Positions 33,573 to 41,852 of a stretch of DNA of 47,547 nucleotides are shown here, piece by piece (within the stretch, counting starts at the first letter, position 1; each line of letters begins with the position of its first letter). The translations under genes were made by a program, and so were the position numbers. This DNA comes from an uncultured Lachnospiraceae bacterium. Its GTDB lineage: Bacteria > Bacillota > Clostridia > Lachnospirales > Lachnospiraceae. The notes under the pieces were generated by a model, which ran no database searches, was not told the origin of the DNA, and saw only the letters and a program-made list of their open reading frames with translations. Location: NCBI GenBank assembly GCA_945949085.1, contig CAMFDJ010000022.1, positions 1-47,547 of the forward strand, written 5' to 3'.

Positions 33573-34529
33573 CTAAAACAGCCAGAAAAACAATTCAATG
33601 ACAGGCATCTGAAACAGATAAATCGGATAAGAAACAGATGATAAAACCGCAAATACACGACTGGCTCTATCCGGAACAGGTCTTCTGAGGAATAAAAGAA
33701 CACTGATTGCAACAGCAAAAACTCCAATCACAACAAAATCCATAAAAGAGCGTCGGCCAAAATTCATGTAAACCAAAACAGTCAATAAAAGCAGATTGGC
33801 TATCCAATACAGGAAATACGGTTTACGGTCGATGCCCTTGTTCTTTTCCGTGCTTTCTTCCCACTTCTTTTGCAAAAAATCGACCACAAAACCAATAAAA
33901 ATGCCGAGTGAAATACCTGCAATGGCGCGCAGTACGGCATGATAGGAATAAATCACATCTATCTTGTGAATCAGCCTCAGATAATATCCGTAAATTCCCA
34001 TACTGATGACCGGACAAAGGAAAAAACCGCCAAACCTTCCTGTCACCATCAATATGACCAGAAGAAACAGACTCCCCCAGAACATTGCGGGGACATACCA
34101 GTGTGCACTGATCAGCACTTCGTTTCCCAGCGGTCCGCACTGCAGCCATAACAGCTCCGCCCATTCCAGCTTTAGATAGGAAACAATCTGTCCGAAAGAC
34201 AGGTTCTGTTGCACAATGCGCAATAACAGCATCAATAATAAACTGATAAAATAGAGCGGATAAAGCCTTATGATTCTTCTGCCAATATAGGTACCGAGTG
34301 CGCTCAGCCGGTCTGCCATTGTCTGACGAGCCATTTTTTTCGTATAAAACCGAAAAACACCATATCCGGACAGGAGGAAAAAGAATTCAACTCCAAGATA
34401 ACCCGCCCGAAAAATGGTGCTGTTTATTTTTGAAAAAAAGTGAAGACCAAGCACGGCAATACAAAATAGAAATCTCCATAATTCTACCGTATCGTCCCTG
34501 CCCGGTCTTCCGTGAAAACAAAATCTCAT
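33573..34529 (-). CDS. Acyltransferase 3 family membrane protein
   Basis: The 318-residue protein has about nine or ten hydrophobic helices and the family's N-terminal signature: a catalytic-type His in IAVLGLHFF (about residue 30), YLGVEFFFLLSGYGVFRFY (about 44-62) and RRIIRLYPLYFISL (about 85-98). Such proteins transfer acetyl or other acyl groups to envelope sugars (OatA/OafA relatives) or to exported molecules; the acceptor is unknown. It starts 7 nt after the SHOCT gene stop, with no strong ribosome site, so translation coupling is likely. Confidence 0.85.
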   Translation of the reverse strand: MRFCFHGRPGRDDTVELWRFLFCIAVLGLHFFSKINSTIFRAGYLGVEFFFLLSGYGVFRFYTKKMARQTMADRLSALGTYIGRRIIRLYPLYFISLLLMLLLRIVQQNLSFGQIVSYLKLEWAELLWLQCGPLGNEVLISAHWYVPAMFWGSLFLLVILMVTGRFGGFFLCPVISMGIYGYYLRLIHKIDVIYSYHAVLRAIAGISLGIFIGFVVDFLQKKWEESTEKNKGIDRKPYFLYWIANLLLLTVLVYMNFGRRSFMDFVVIGVFAVAISVLLFLRRPVPDRASRVFAVLSSVSYPIYLFQMPVIELFFWLF

Positions 34530-34536
34530 ACCGTAA

Positions 34537-35094
34537 TTATAATCCCATCTTTGCTTTTTCTGCCTGATATTCTGCCTCTGATAAAATACCGTTATCTCTA
34601 AGGAGATTCAGCTTATTCAGCTTCTCCTGCTGTTCCGGAGAAATTCCGCCTGCAGAAGCAGCCGCCGGTGCGGAAGAAGCCGTTCCTGCGCCATCACCTG
34701 TTACCTGATTTGCCTTTGCCTTTTCAATACCGGCCTTTAAACCGGCCTCATCCGGGAACTGTGGAAAAATCAGATAACGCTCCATGCCTGCAGGGTTCTT
34801 AATATGAATACCGGGTGCCGGTTTTCCATTATAAGTACATGGCTCTACTCCGAGCACACCACCGATAAAGTGGTTAAAATTATCAATCTTTGCATTCATA
34901 CCGCTTGAGGATGTGCTGATGACAGCAGTACCGTTGGCACGTGTCGTAGAGACAGATATCTTAAAATCCTCTGTCTTCTTCACAATCAATCCCTCTTTAT
35001 ATGTATAATCCTTTGAATAGCAATTCTGTTCCAGACGGATACAGGAATTACAAACCTCACCTACTGAATCTTTTTTACAAATAAAACACTGCAT
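34537..35094 (-). CDS. Zinc-ribbon-like and SHOCT domain protein
   Basis: The 185-residue protein begins with a CxxC...CxxC motif (CFICKKDSVGEVCNSC, residues 3-18) likely to bind zinc, continues with a beta-rich middle (ISVSTTRANGTAVIST), an Ala/Gly/Ser linker, and ends in a SHOCT domain (KLNKLNLLRDNGILSEAEYQAEKAKMGL). SHOCT domains are short helical oligomerisation modules at the ends of many bacterial proteins. The middle part is not recognised. It precedes the acyltransferase gene by 7 nt and follows the PilZ gene by 27 nt. Confidence 0.75.
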   Translation of the reverse strand: MQCFICKKDSVGEVCNSCIRLEQNCYSKDYTYKEGLIVKKTEDFKISVSTTRANGTAVISTSSSGMNAKIDNFNHFIGGVLGVEPCTYNGKPAPGIHIKNPAGMERYLIFPQFPDEAGLKAGIEKAKANQVTGDGAGTASSAPAAASAGGISPEQQEKLNKLNLLRDNGILSEAEYQAEKAKMGL

Positions 35095-35121
35095 AACACA
35101 TTCTCTCCTTTTCTCTGTAAT

Positions 35122-35463
35122 TTATACTTCTGTATTGGAAATTACTGTATCATATATTGCAATTCTGGCTGAATCCATCTCTGACATACCAATAAAAATT
35201 CCACCGTATGAAAAAGTATCCTGCTCCTTCACAATGCGGACAACCTCAATAAAAGCATGAATCACTTCCTTCGTCCATATTGTGATATAGGCTTCGTAGA
35301 CAGCGCCGATTTCCAAAGGCTTCGTACAATAAAAGCCAATGCCGGTCTTTGATACATCAATGATATCAATAGTCACCTCTTCTGTCTGCGGCTCTCCACT
35401 CAGTCGTTTGATGATCAGTTTTGATTCCAGCTCAATTCTCTTGCTTTTTCTTCTCTCGTCCAT
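35122..35463 (-). CDS. PilZ domain protein
   Basis: The 113-residue single-domain protein carries the c-di-GMP binding pattern of PilZ: RRKSKR at the N-terminus (RxxxR) and DVSKTGIGF (D/NxSxxG) about 30-40 residues later, followed by beta strands (GGIFIGM). It is probably a cyclic di-GMP receptor whose output partner is unknown. The window also holds a CheX protein with repeats related to another c-di-GMP-binding module. ATG 35463 is chosen because the frame upstream to 35508 does not resemble the family; the ribosome site is weak. Confidence 0.8.
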   Translation of the reverse strand: MDERRKSKRIELESKLIIKRLSGEPQTEEVTIDIIDVSKTGIGFYCTKPLEIGAVYEAYITIWTKEVIHAFIEVVRIVKEQDTFSYGGIFIGMSEMDSARIAIYDTVISNTEV

Positions 35464-35625
35464 ACACAATCCATTCCATATCAAATTATAATACGGGCAA
35501 CAAAACAAATCTTACCCCAAAGCATAATTTATTATACTAGATAAAAGGATTGATAGCAAGTCATTTTGTGAAAAATGCACGATATCATTCTGATTTCAAT
35601 AAAATATTTCGTTATTTTTATCGGT

Positions 35626-36657
35626 CTATAGTATGAGCATGGCATCCCCAAACGAGAAAAATCGATATCTGTTTTCCACAGCGGTATGATAAGCCGCAAG
35701 CGTATGCTCTCTTCCGGCCAGTGCCGATACCAGCATGATCAGCGTAGATTCCGGCAGATGAAAATTTGTGATCAGTCCATCAAGCACTTTAAACTGATAT
35801 CCGGGATAAATAAAAATCTCTGTATGATCGCTCCCTGCATGCACGATTCCCTGCTCATCTGCTGCGCTTTCCAGTGTACGGCAGCTCGTTGTTCCGACAC
35901 AGATCACCCTGCCGCCCTGTTTTTTCGTTTCATTTATGACATTTGCCGCTTCCTCTGAGACCTGATAAAATTCAGAATGCATATGATGCTCCAGTACATT
36001 TTCCTCCTTGACAGGGCGGAACGTACCAAGACCGACATGTAATGTCACATATACAATCTTTATTCCTTTTTCAGCAATCTGTGCAAGCAGTTCATTCGTA
36101 AAATGTAACCCGGCAGTGGGTGCCGCTGCACTTCCTTCGTACTTAGCATAAACCGTCTGATATCTTGTTTTGTCCTGTAGCTTATGTGTGATATAAGGCG
36201 GAAGAGGCATCTCCCCGAGCTGATCGAGAATCTCCTCAAAAATTCCCTCATACTGAAATTGTATGAGACGATTTCCTTCCTCCACAACCTCAAGCACCTC
36301 TGCCCCCAGCAGCCCGTCTCCAAAACTGAGTTTCGTCCCGGGTTTTGCTTTCTTTCCCGGTCTGACCAGTGTCTCCCAGATATCACCGGAATGTCTTTTT
36401 AAAAGGAGTACTTCTATCGTTGCCCCAGTCTCCTCTTTCACGCCAAACAATCTGGCCGGAATCACCTTTGTATTGTTTAGCACAAGACAATCACCCTCGT
36501 GCAAAAAATCAACCACGTCACGAAATATATGATGCTCTGTCTCTCCGGTCTGCCTGTCCATCTTTAAAAGTCTGGAGCTGCTTCTGTCAGTCAGCGGATC
36601 CTGTGCGATCAGTTCCTGCGGCAGATCAAAATAAAAATCCGATTTTAATAACGCCAT
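35626..36657 (-). CDS. queA: tRNA preQ1(34) S-adenosylmethionine ribosyltransferase-isomerase QueA
   Basis: The 343-residue enzyme transfers the ribosyl part of SAM to preQ1 in tRNA to make epoxyqueuosine. It has the family start [42 protein letters not shown], and C-terminal signatures [25 protein letters not shown] and [25 protein letters not shown] precedes ATG 36657. The other queuosine genes are not in the window. Confidence 0.97.
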   Translation of the reverse strand: MALLKSDFYFDLPQELIAQDPLTDRSSSRLLKMDRQTGETEHHIFRDVVDFLHEGDCLVLNNTKVIPARLFGVKEETGATIEVLLLKRHSGDIWETLVRPGKKAKPGTKLSFGDGLLGAEVLEVVEEGNRLIQFQYEGIFEEILDQLGEMPLPPYITHKLQDKTRYQTVYAKYEGSAAAPTAGLHFTNELLAQIAEKGIKIVYVTLHVGLGTFRPVKEENVLEHHMHSEFYQVSEEAANVINETKKQGGRVICVGTTSCRTLESAADEQGIVHAGSDHTEIFIYPGYQFKVLDGLITNFHLPESTLIMLVSALAGREHTLAAYHTAVENRYRFFSFGDAMLIL

Positions 36658-36730
36658 ATCACAATTCCTTTCTGTCTTGCTTCTTTTGTCCTGCTGCTGT
36701 CAATAACAAAAAAGCATGAGATTTCATCAG

Positions 36731-36759
36731 AAAAATGGGTGGCATTACCACCCATTTTT
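36731..36759. terminator. Terminator between pheT and queA
   Basis: AAAAATGGGTGG and CCACCCATTTTT form a 12-bp perfect stem with a CATTA loop; the stem's own A/T tracts supply the U-run on both strands. It ends pheT, which stops at 36797, and lies 74 nt before the queA start. Confidence 0.9.
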
Positions 36760-36796
36760 ATTGTACGCATATTGTCAAGTCATCGCAAGCAGGATG

Positions 36797-39217
36797 TTAT
36801 TGTCTCAGTTCAATTCCCATTGCAGTCAGACCGTTCAGAATTTTTTTCATTGCTCCGGCTATGTCATTTTCCTCGAGCGTTCTGTCTTTTGCACGGAAAG
36901 TAAGTGAATATGCAACAGACTTAAATCCCTCTTTGATCTGTTCTCCTTCATATACATCAAACAGCTCATATCCTTCGAGGATTTTTCCACCACGCTGCGC
37001 AATAACTGCCTCAATCTGACCAACCAGAACTTCTCTCGGTACCACCATGGAAAGGTCTCTGCTCACTGCAGGGAATCTGGCGATGCCTTCAAATTTGCGA
37101 TCAAAGGTTGTAAATGGTTCTACGCTCGGCATATCCAGAACTGCGACATATGCTCTGGTACCGATTCCGTAATTGTCAAGTACCAGGGGATGCACTTCAC
37201 CAAGATATCCAAGCACAGTACCCTTATACAGAATATTGGCCTGTCTTCCGGGATGTAAAAACGGCTTTCCGGCCTTCGGGTCATATTCCTTCTTATCTGA
37301 CATGCCGACAGATTCCAAGAATTCCTCAATGACACCCTTCATTGTGAAGAAATCACCGTCTCCGTAGAAACCAAGCGTAAACTGCATTCTTTCATCCGGC
37401 AGTTCTGTAAGAGGAAGCGCCTTTGGCACATAAATATTTGCCAGTTCAAACAGTTTTACATCCTTGTTTCTTCTGTTGTAATTAGTTGCAAGGCTTGTCA
37501 GCATACCATTCAGAGAAATCGTTCTCATAATAGAGAAATCTTCACCCAGTGGGTTGGAAATTCTGATGGCATTTCGAAGCTCACTATCCGCCGGCAATAA
37601 CAGCTTATCAAATACTTTTGGACTTTCAAAGGAATAGCACATGCCCTGAGAAAATCCGGAAAATACAGCGATTTCTCTTGCCTTTTCTTCAATGCGAAGC
37701 TTGTAAGGCAGCTTGCCTGTAGTTGCCTCGCCGCTCGGCAGCGTCATCGGAATCTTATCATACCCATAGAATCTGGCAACTTCCTCTGCAATATCTGCCT
37801 GCCCAAGCAAATCCTGACGGAAGGAAGGGCAAATCAGTTCATTTGTATTTTCATCATATGCCACTTCAATCTTTTGAAAGATGGAAAGCATAGTATCCTT
37901 GTCGATATCTGTCCCCAAAAGTGCATTGTATTTTTCCGGCATAAACGGCAGTCTGACAAGCTCTTTGAAAGGTTCTTTCACATCCACCATACCGCCGACA
38001 ACCTCGCCGCAACCCAGCTCTTCAATCAGCTGGCAGGCTCTGTCAATTGCTTCCTGCGCATTTCTTGGGTCAAGTCCCTTTTCGAATTTACCGGAAGCGT
38101 CGCTGCGAAGTCCAACGCGCTTGGATGCCTTACGGATGTTGGCACCGTTAAAGGTTGCAGCCTCAAACAATACGGTTTTCACATCATCTGTGATCTTGGA
38201 ATTATCACCGCCCATAATACCTGCGAGACCAATCTGCTTTTCGGCATCGCAGATCATCAGTACGTCACTGTCGAGTGTTCTGGTCTGCCCATCAAGTGTC
38301 ACAAACTCATCGCCGTCTTTTGCACGTTTGACGATAATCTGTTTTCCGGCAATGGTATCCAGGTCATACGCATGCATAGGCTGTCCATATTCTTCCATGA
38401 CATAATTCGTGATATCCACCAGATTGTTGATTGGACGGATCCCACTTGATGCAAGTCTTCGCTGCATCCATACAGGACTGGGCGCAATCTTAATATTCTT
38501 TACCACTCTTGCACAGTAGCGCGTGCAAAGGTCCTTATCTTCTACTTTTACGGAAATGTAATCTTCTACATTCTCATCATTTCCCTTTACGGAAACAGAT
38601 GGTGCATGGAAAGGCTTGTCAAAGGTTGCAGCTGCCTCTCTCGCAATTCCTAAAATACTATAGCAATCTACGCGGTTAGAGGTTACTTCAAACTCAAATT
38701 TTGTATTATGAAGTCCAAGTGCCTCAATCGCATCAGCACCGACAACTGCATCTTCCGGGAAAATGTAAATACCATATTCCGGTGCTTCCGGATACATATT
38801 GCGGTCACTTCCGAGTTCTTCAATGGAACACATCATTCCATTTGAGGGAATACCACGCAGTTTTCCGGCTTTGATCACAATCCCATCTTCGGGGAGCGGA
38901 CCGCCATCATGACCACCGGCAACCTTTCCGCCGTCAAGTACAACCGGTACTTTGTCTCCTTCCTTTACATTTGGTGCCCCTGTGACAATCTGAATCACTT
39001 CATTTCCCACATCCACCTGACAGATGATCAGTTTATCAGCGTCCGGATGCTTTTCTATCTTCTGAATCTGGCCGATTACAATTTTCTCCAGATTCTTATC
39101 CATGCGTTCATACCCTTCACATTTTGTTCCGGAAAGGGTCATCTTATCCATAAATTCCTGATCACTGCAGGAAAGATCAGGCACATATGCTTTTATCCAT
39201 TCTAATGCTGCATTCAT
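36797..39217 (-). CDS. pheT: Phenylalanyl-tRNA synthetase beta subunit
   Basis: The 806-residue subunit has the N-terminal tRNA-binding OB domain (VIGQIQKIEKHPDADKLIICQVDVG, about 47-71), the B3/B4 editing domain, the B5 domain, and the C-terminal anticodon-binding FDX-ACB domain (ARFPAVSRDLSMVV, about 715-728, and VAYSLTFRAKDRTLEENDI). It forms the alpha2-beta2 enzyme with PheS. The gene follows pheS by 78 nt and shares the T-box-controlled transcript. AAAGGA precedes ATG 39217. Confidence 0.97.
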   Translation of the reverse strand: MNAALEWIKAYVPDLSCSDQEFMDKMTLSGTKCEGYERMDKNLEKIVIGQIQKIEKHPDADKLIICQVDVGNEVIQIVTGAPNVKEGDKVPVVLDGGKVAGGHDGGPLPEDGIVIKAGKLRGIPSNGMMCSIEELGSDRNMYPEAPEYGIYIFPEDAVVGADAIEALGLHNTKFEFEVTSNRVDCYSILGIAREAAATFDKPFHAPSVSVKGNDENVEDYISVKVEDKDLCTRYCARVVKNIKIAPSPVWMQRRLASSGIRPINNLVDITNYVMEEYGQPMHAYDLDTIAGKQIIVKRAKDGDEFVTLDGQTRTLDSDVLMICDAEKQIGLAGIMGGDNSKITDDVKTVLFEAATFNGANIRKASKRVGLRSDASGKFEKGLDPRNAQEAIDRACQLIEELGCGEVVGGMVDVKEPFKELVRLPFMPEKYNALLGTDIDKDTMLSIFQKIEVAYDENTNELICPSFRQDLLGQADIAEEVARFYGYDKIPMTLPSGEATTGKLPYKLRIEEKAREIAVFSGFSQGMCYSFESPKVFDKLLLPADSELRNAIRISNPLGEDFSIMRTISLNGMLTSLATNYNRRNKDVKLFELANIYVPKALPLTELPDERMQFTLGFYGDGDFFTMKGVIEEFLESVGMSDKKEYDPKAGKPFLHPGRQANILYKGTVLGYLGEVHPLVLDNYGIGTRAYVAVLDMPSVEPFTTFDRKFEGIARFPAVSRDLSMVVPREVLVGQIEAVIAQRGGKILEGYELFDVYEGEQIKEGFKSVAYSLTFRAKDRTLEENDIAGAMKKILNGLTAMGIELRQ

Positions 39218-39295
39218 TCTTCTATTCCTTTCTGTTCACTTGCTGATTCTTGTTGCATTTCCACTTTTTCGTCACTGTTTTTCACGCAATCTGTA

Positions 39296-40315
39296 TTAGA
39301 ATTGCTTCAGGAAACGGATATCATTTTCGTAGAGAAGCCTCATATCATCAATCTCATATTTCAGCAGTGTGATACGTTCCAGTCCCACGCCAAATGCAAA
39401 TCCGGTATATTCCTCGGGATCGATTCCGCTCATTTCAAGCACATGAGGATGTACCATTCCACAGCCTAAGATTTCAATCCAGCCTTCTCCTTTGCAGAAA
39501 CGGCATCCTTTTCCGCCACATTTAAAACATGTAACGTCCATTTCCGCACTGGGTTCCGTAAACGGGAAATGATGCGGTCTGAATTTTACTTTTGTATCTT
39601 CACCGAACAATTCCTTTGCAAACTCCGCCAAAGTACCTTTCAGATCTGCAAAAGTAATATGTTTGTCAATGACAAGGCCTTCTACCTGATGGAAGGACGG
39701 GGAATGTGTGGCATCCACCTCATCTGCACGAAACACTCTGCCCGGAGCGATCATACGGATCGGCAGCTTTCCCTTTTCCATTTCGTGCACCTGTGTTGAA
39801 GATGTCTGTGTACGGAGCAGAATATCGGAATTGATATAAAAGGTATCCTGTTCATCCTTTGCCGGATGATCTGCCGGTATATTCAATGCTTCGAAATTGT
39901 AATAATCACGTTCTACTTCCGGTCCTTCCACAACCTCGTAACCCATACCGATAAAGATCCGTTCTACTTCATCAAGTGCAACCACATTGGGATGAAGATG
40001 ACCTACATTAGACTTCTTTGCAGGGAGCGTGACATCTATCGTCTCTTTCTTGATCTTTGCCTCTCTGACAAGCGCTTCCATCTTCTTTTTACTTTCTTCT
40101 AAAATCTGCTCAATCTCTGCTCTTGTCTCATTGACAAGCTGACCGACCTTCGGTCTGTCCTCCGGTGCAACATCCTTCATGGACTTTAAGATTTCAGTCA
40201 GTGCCCCTTTCTTACCAAGCTGACTGACACGCACTTCATTGAGCTGCTCAAGCGTCTGACTGTTTTCAATCTGCTTGATGGCAGCTTCTTTGATCTTGGC
40301 TAATTTGTCTTTCAT
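39296..40315 (-). CDS. pheS: Phenylalanyl-tRNA synthetase alpha subunit
   Basis: The 339-residue class II subunit has an N-terminal coiled coil (1-85), motif 2 (SSTQVHEMEKGKLPIRMIAPGRVFRADEVDATHSPSFHQVEGLV) and motif 3 (GFAFGVGLERITLLKYEIDD). It contains a CFKCGGKGCRFCKGEGW segment common in clostridial PheS. ATG 40315 (MKDKLAKIKEAAI) has AAAGGA at 8-nt spacing; the frame is open to 40429, but the extra residues come from the repeat element in the leader and do not resemble PheS. ATG 40324 is an alternative but overlaps the ribosome site. Confidence 0.95.
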   Translation of the reverse strand: MKDKLAKIKEAAIKQIENSQTLEQLNEVRVSQLGKKGALTEILKSMKDVAPEDRPKVGQLVNETRAEIEQILEESKKKMEALVREAKIKKETIDVTLPAKKSNVGHLHPNVVALDEVERIFIGMGYEVVEGPEVERDYYNFEALNIPADHPAKDEQDTFYINSDILLRTQTSSTQVHEMEKGKLPIRMIAPGRVFRADEVDATHSPSFHQVEGLVIDKHITFADLKGTLAEFAKELFGEDTKVKFRPHHFPFTEPSAEMDVTCFKCGGKGCRFCKGEGWIEILGCGMVHPHVLEMSGIDPEEYTGFAFGVGLERITLLKYEIDDMRLLYENDIRFLKQF

Positions 40316-40349
40316 GTTATTCATCCTTTCCTTTCCTAAGCATGATATG

Positions 40350-40568
40350 GTGCTCATTTTCGTTCCTCTTTCATTCGTAATTCCATCTGCTTCGCAGACG
40401 CCGCGCTTCGCGCTCTTCGAATTACTCATGTTTGCTCGGGTTCCTTGCTTGCTTCACTCGTAATTCCTGCCGCTTCGCGTCAGCCGGTGCTTCGCACCTC
40501 TTCGAATTACTCGTGTACGTTCGGGCGAAAATGAATACTCGCTTCGCTCGTGCTCATTTTCGTTCCTC
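40350..40568. repeat. Hairpin-rich repeat element in the pheST leader
   Basis: An exact 19-nt direct repeat (GTGCTCATTTTCGTTCCTC at 40350-40368 and 40550-40568, exactly 200 nt apart) bounds the element. Inside are two copies of a palindromic unit opening with CGTAATTCC and closing with CGAATTAC (40376-40426 and 40459-40510), each enclosing two small hairpins. On the minus strand at least five hairpins carry the 7-mer GCGAAGC, known as an unusually stable DNA mini-hairpin. The element lies between the T-box terminator and pheS, so it is transcribed as part of the leader. It looks like a mobile palindromic repeat rather than a pheS-specific signal. Confidence 0.75.
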
Positions 40569-40572
40569 ACTA

Positions 40573-40852
40573 CAAAAAGTCCCTAATATATTGCTATATT
40601 AGGGACGAATCATATCCGCGGTACCACCCTGATTCCTACGATCTCATTCTCTCTATGTAACGTAAAATCGCAGGCTCTCAAAAAGCGCGTAACGGGCGCT
40701 GCCGTACCGGACTAAAACGCATCCATATCGGTTCATCCGGTCTGCTCCGGTGTGAATTTCAAAATATATCTGTACATAAGGAAGCTTACAGCCGGTGACT
40801 TCCTCTCTCTGCATGAAAATATATCTCTACTTTGCACCTTCATTGCATTATC
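40573..40852 (-). promoter_or_regulatory. T-box leader of pheST (phenylalanine)
   Basis: On the minus strand the conserved T-box AGGGTGGTACCGCGG (40630-40616) is followed by a terminator (12-bp stem 40579-40606, then TTTTT). Upstream are the stem I elements, including AGTAGAGA (about 40830) and a likely specifier loop with TTC (40756-40754), a phenylalanine codon, which agrees with the controlled gene. Uncharged tRNA-Phe would pair with specifier and T-box and prevent termination, raising pheST expression when phenylalanine is short. Confidence 0.92.
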
Positions 40853-40859
40853 TTTCCTT

Positions 40860-40888
40860 ATCATAAAAGCATTTTTGAAAAAAGTCAA
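40860..40888 (-). promoter_or_regulatory. Promoter of the pheST leader
   Basis: TTGACT (40888-40883) and TATGAT (40865-40860) with a 17-nt spacer. The start point of about 40852 gives the T-box leader its expected length. The -35 lies 8 nt downstream of the stop of the YihY-family gene (40896). Confidence 0.65.
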
Positions 40889-40895
40889 CCAAAAA

Positions 40896-41819
40896 TCATT
40901 TTTTATTGCCGTTTTTTCCTGTACTTCTTTCCGCAAGCAATGTACCAAGCATTCTGTTTATGATAGCCCCCATAAACACAATATAAAAGCACATATAAAG
41001 CCAGAACATAATGATCACAACGGTTGCCATGCTGCCATATGTACTAAAACCCGAAAAACGATTCACATATTCAGAAAACAGCCAGGAAGCTAAGTACCAC
41101 GCAAATGCCGTGAATACAGCTCCGGGAAGTTCCCCCAGTGCATGTTTTCCGATTTTCATTTTCTTACTTATTTGCTTCTGTCTTTCCTTCTTTTCAAAAA
41201 AGGGATTCTCTCCGATTCGAAAAGGCAACCAGGTATATAGCGCCCACAAAAACAATACCAGAACCGCAATTACAAAAACTGCCCTGATGTGGATCAGAAA
41301 ATCAAAAAAAATACTGAGACGCGGCAAAACAGATGTAGATACTGCCATGATTTTTTCTCCAAATACGACGATGACAATCAATAAGATCAGCATCACAAGC
41401 ATGATGATGGTATACACACAGGCTCTTAATCTGAGCAGGAAATAATTACGTCGCTCTTTCACTTCATTTACCACATTCAGTCCTCTGATCAGTGCAAGCA
41501 TTCCTTTTGCCGATGACCAAAGCGTAACCAACAGGGAAACGGAAAGTAATGCTGCTTTTTTATGATACATTTCCGTGATCACACTGATGGATAATGGCAC
41601 ATACTCAGACGGCATGGTCTGAGAAACCACCTTCATAATCGTTGCCTCGGTCAGAGGTGTGTAAGGAATGATTGTAAAAAATAAAAGAAACAGCGGAATC
41701 AAGGATAAAAAGGTAAAAAATGCAGCACTGGATGCATAGGCACTGACATGATATTCATTTAATTTACCTGTAAACTGATATCCCAGACGGTACCACCAGG
41801 TATTACGAAATTTGTTCAT
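40896..41819 (-). CDS. YihY/BrkB family membrane protein
   Basis: The 307-residue protein has six hydrophobic helices and the family's signature segments: YASSAAFFTFLSLIPLFLLFF (about 32-52), LVTLWSSAKGMLALIRGLNVVN (about 96-117) and the C-terminal YGSMATVVIIMFWLYMCFYIVFMGA. These proteins were once called ribonuclease BN by mistake; their role in envelope or transport is unsettled. ATG 41819 has AAAGG at 7 nt; the frame is open to 41834. It follows the SpoIID-domain gene by 33 nt and is probably cotranscribed with it. Confidence 0.88.
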   Translation of the reverse strand: MNKFRNTWWYRLGYQFTGKLNEYHVSAYASSAAFFTFLSLIPLFLLFFTIIPYTPLTEATIMKVVSQTMPSEYVPLSISVITEMYHKKAALLSVSLLVTLWSSAKGMLALIRGLNVVNEVKERRNYFLLRLRACVYTIIMLVMLILLIVIVVFGEKIMAVSTSVLPRLSIFFDFLIHIRAVFVIAVLVLFLWALYTWLPFRIGENPFFEKKERQKQISKKMKIGKHALGELPGAVFTAFAWYLASWLFSEYVNRFSGFSTYGSMATVVIIMFWLYMCFYIVFMGAIINRMLGTLLAERSTGKNGNKK

Positions 41820-41852
41820 TCCATTTCCTTTCATGATCTCATGCTATCATTT

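Noticed and set aside
33017..33727. 236-codon open frame antisense to aroA and the acyltransferase gene
   Set aside because: It spans the convergent ends of two well-supported genes, has no ribosome site and no recognisable composition; it is a frame shadow.
37874..38449. Long open frames antisense to pheT
   Set aside because: They lie entirely within pheT, have no family features and overlap each other in two frames.
40350..40568. tRNA gene or insertion sequence
   Set aside because: The hairpins do not form a cloverleaf with tRNA consensus, and no transposase is present; it is a non-coding repeat.
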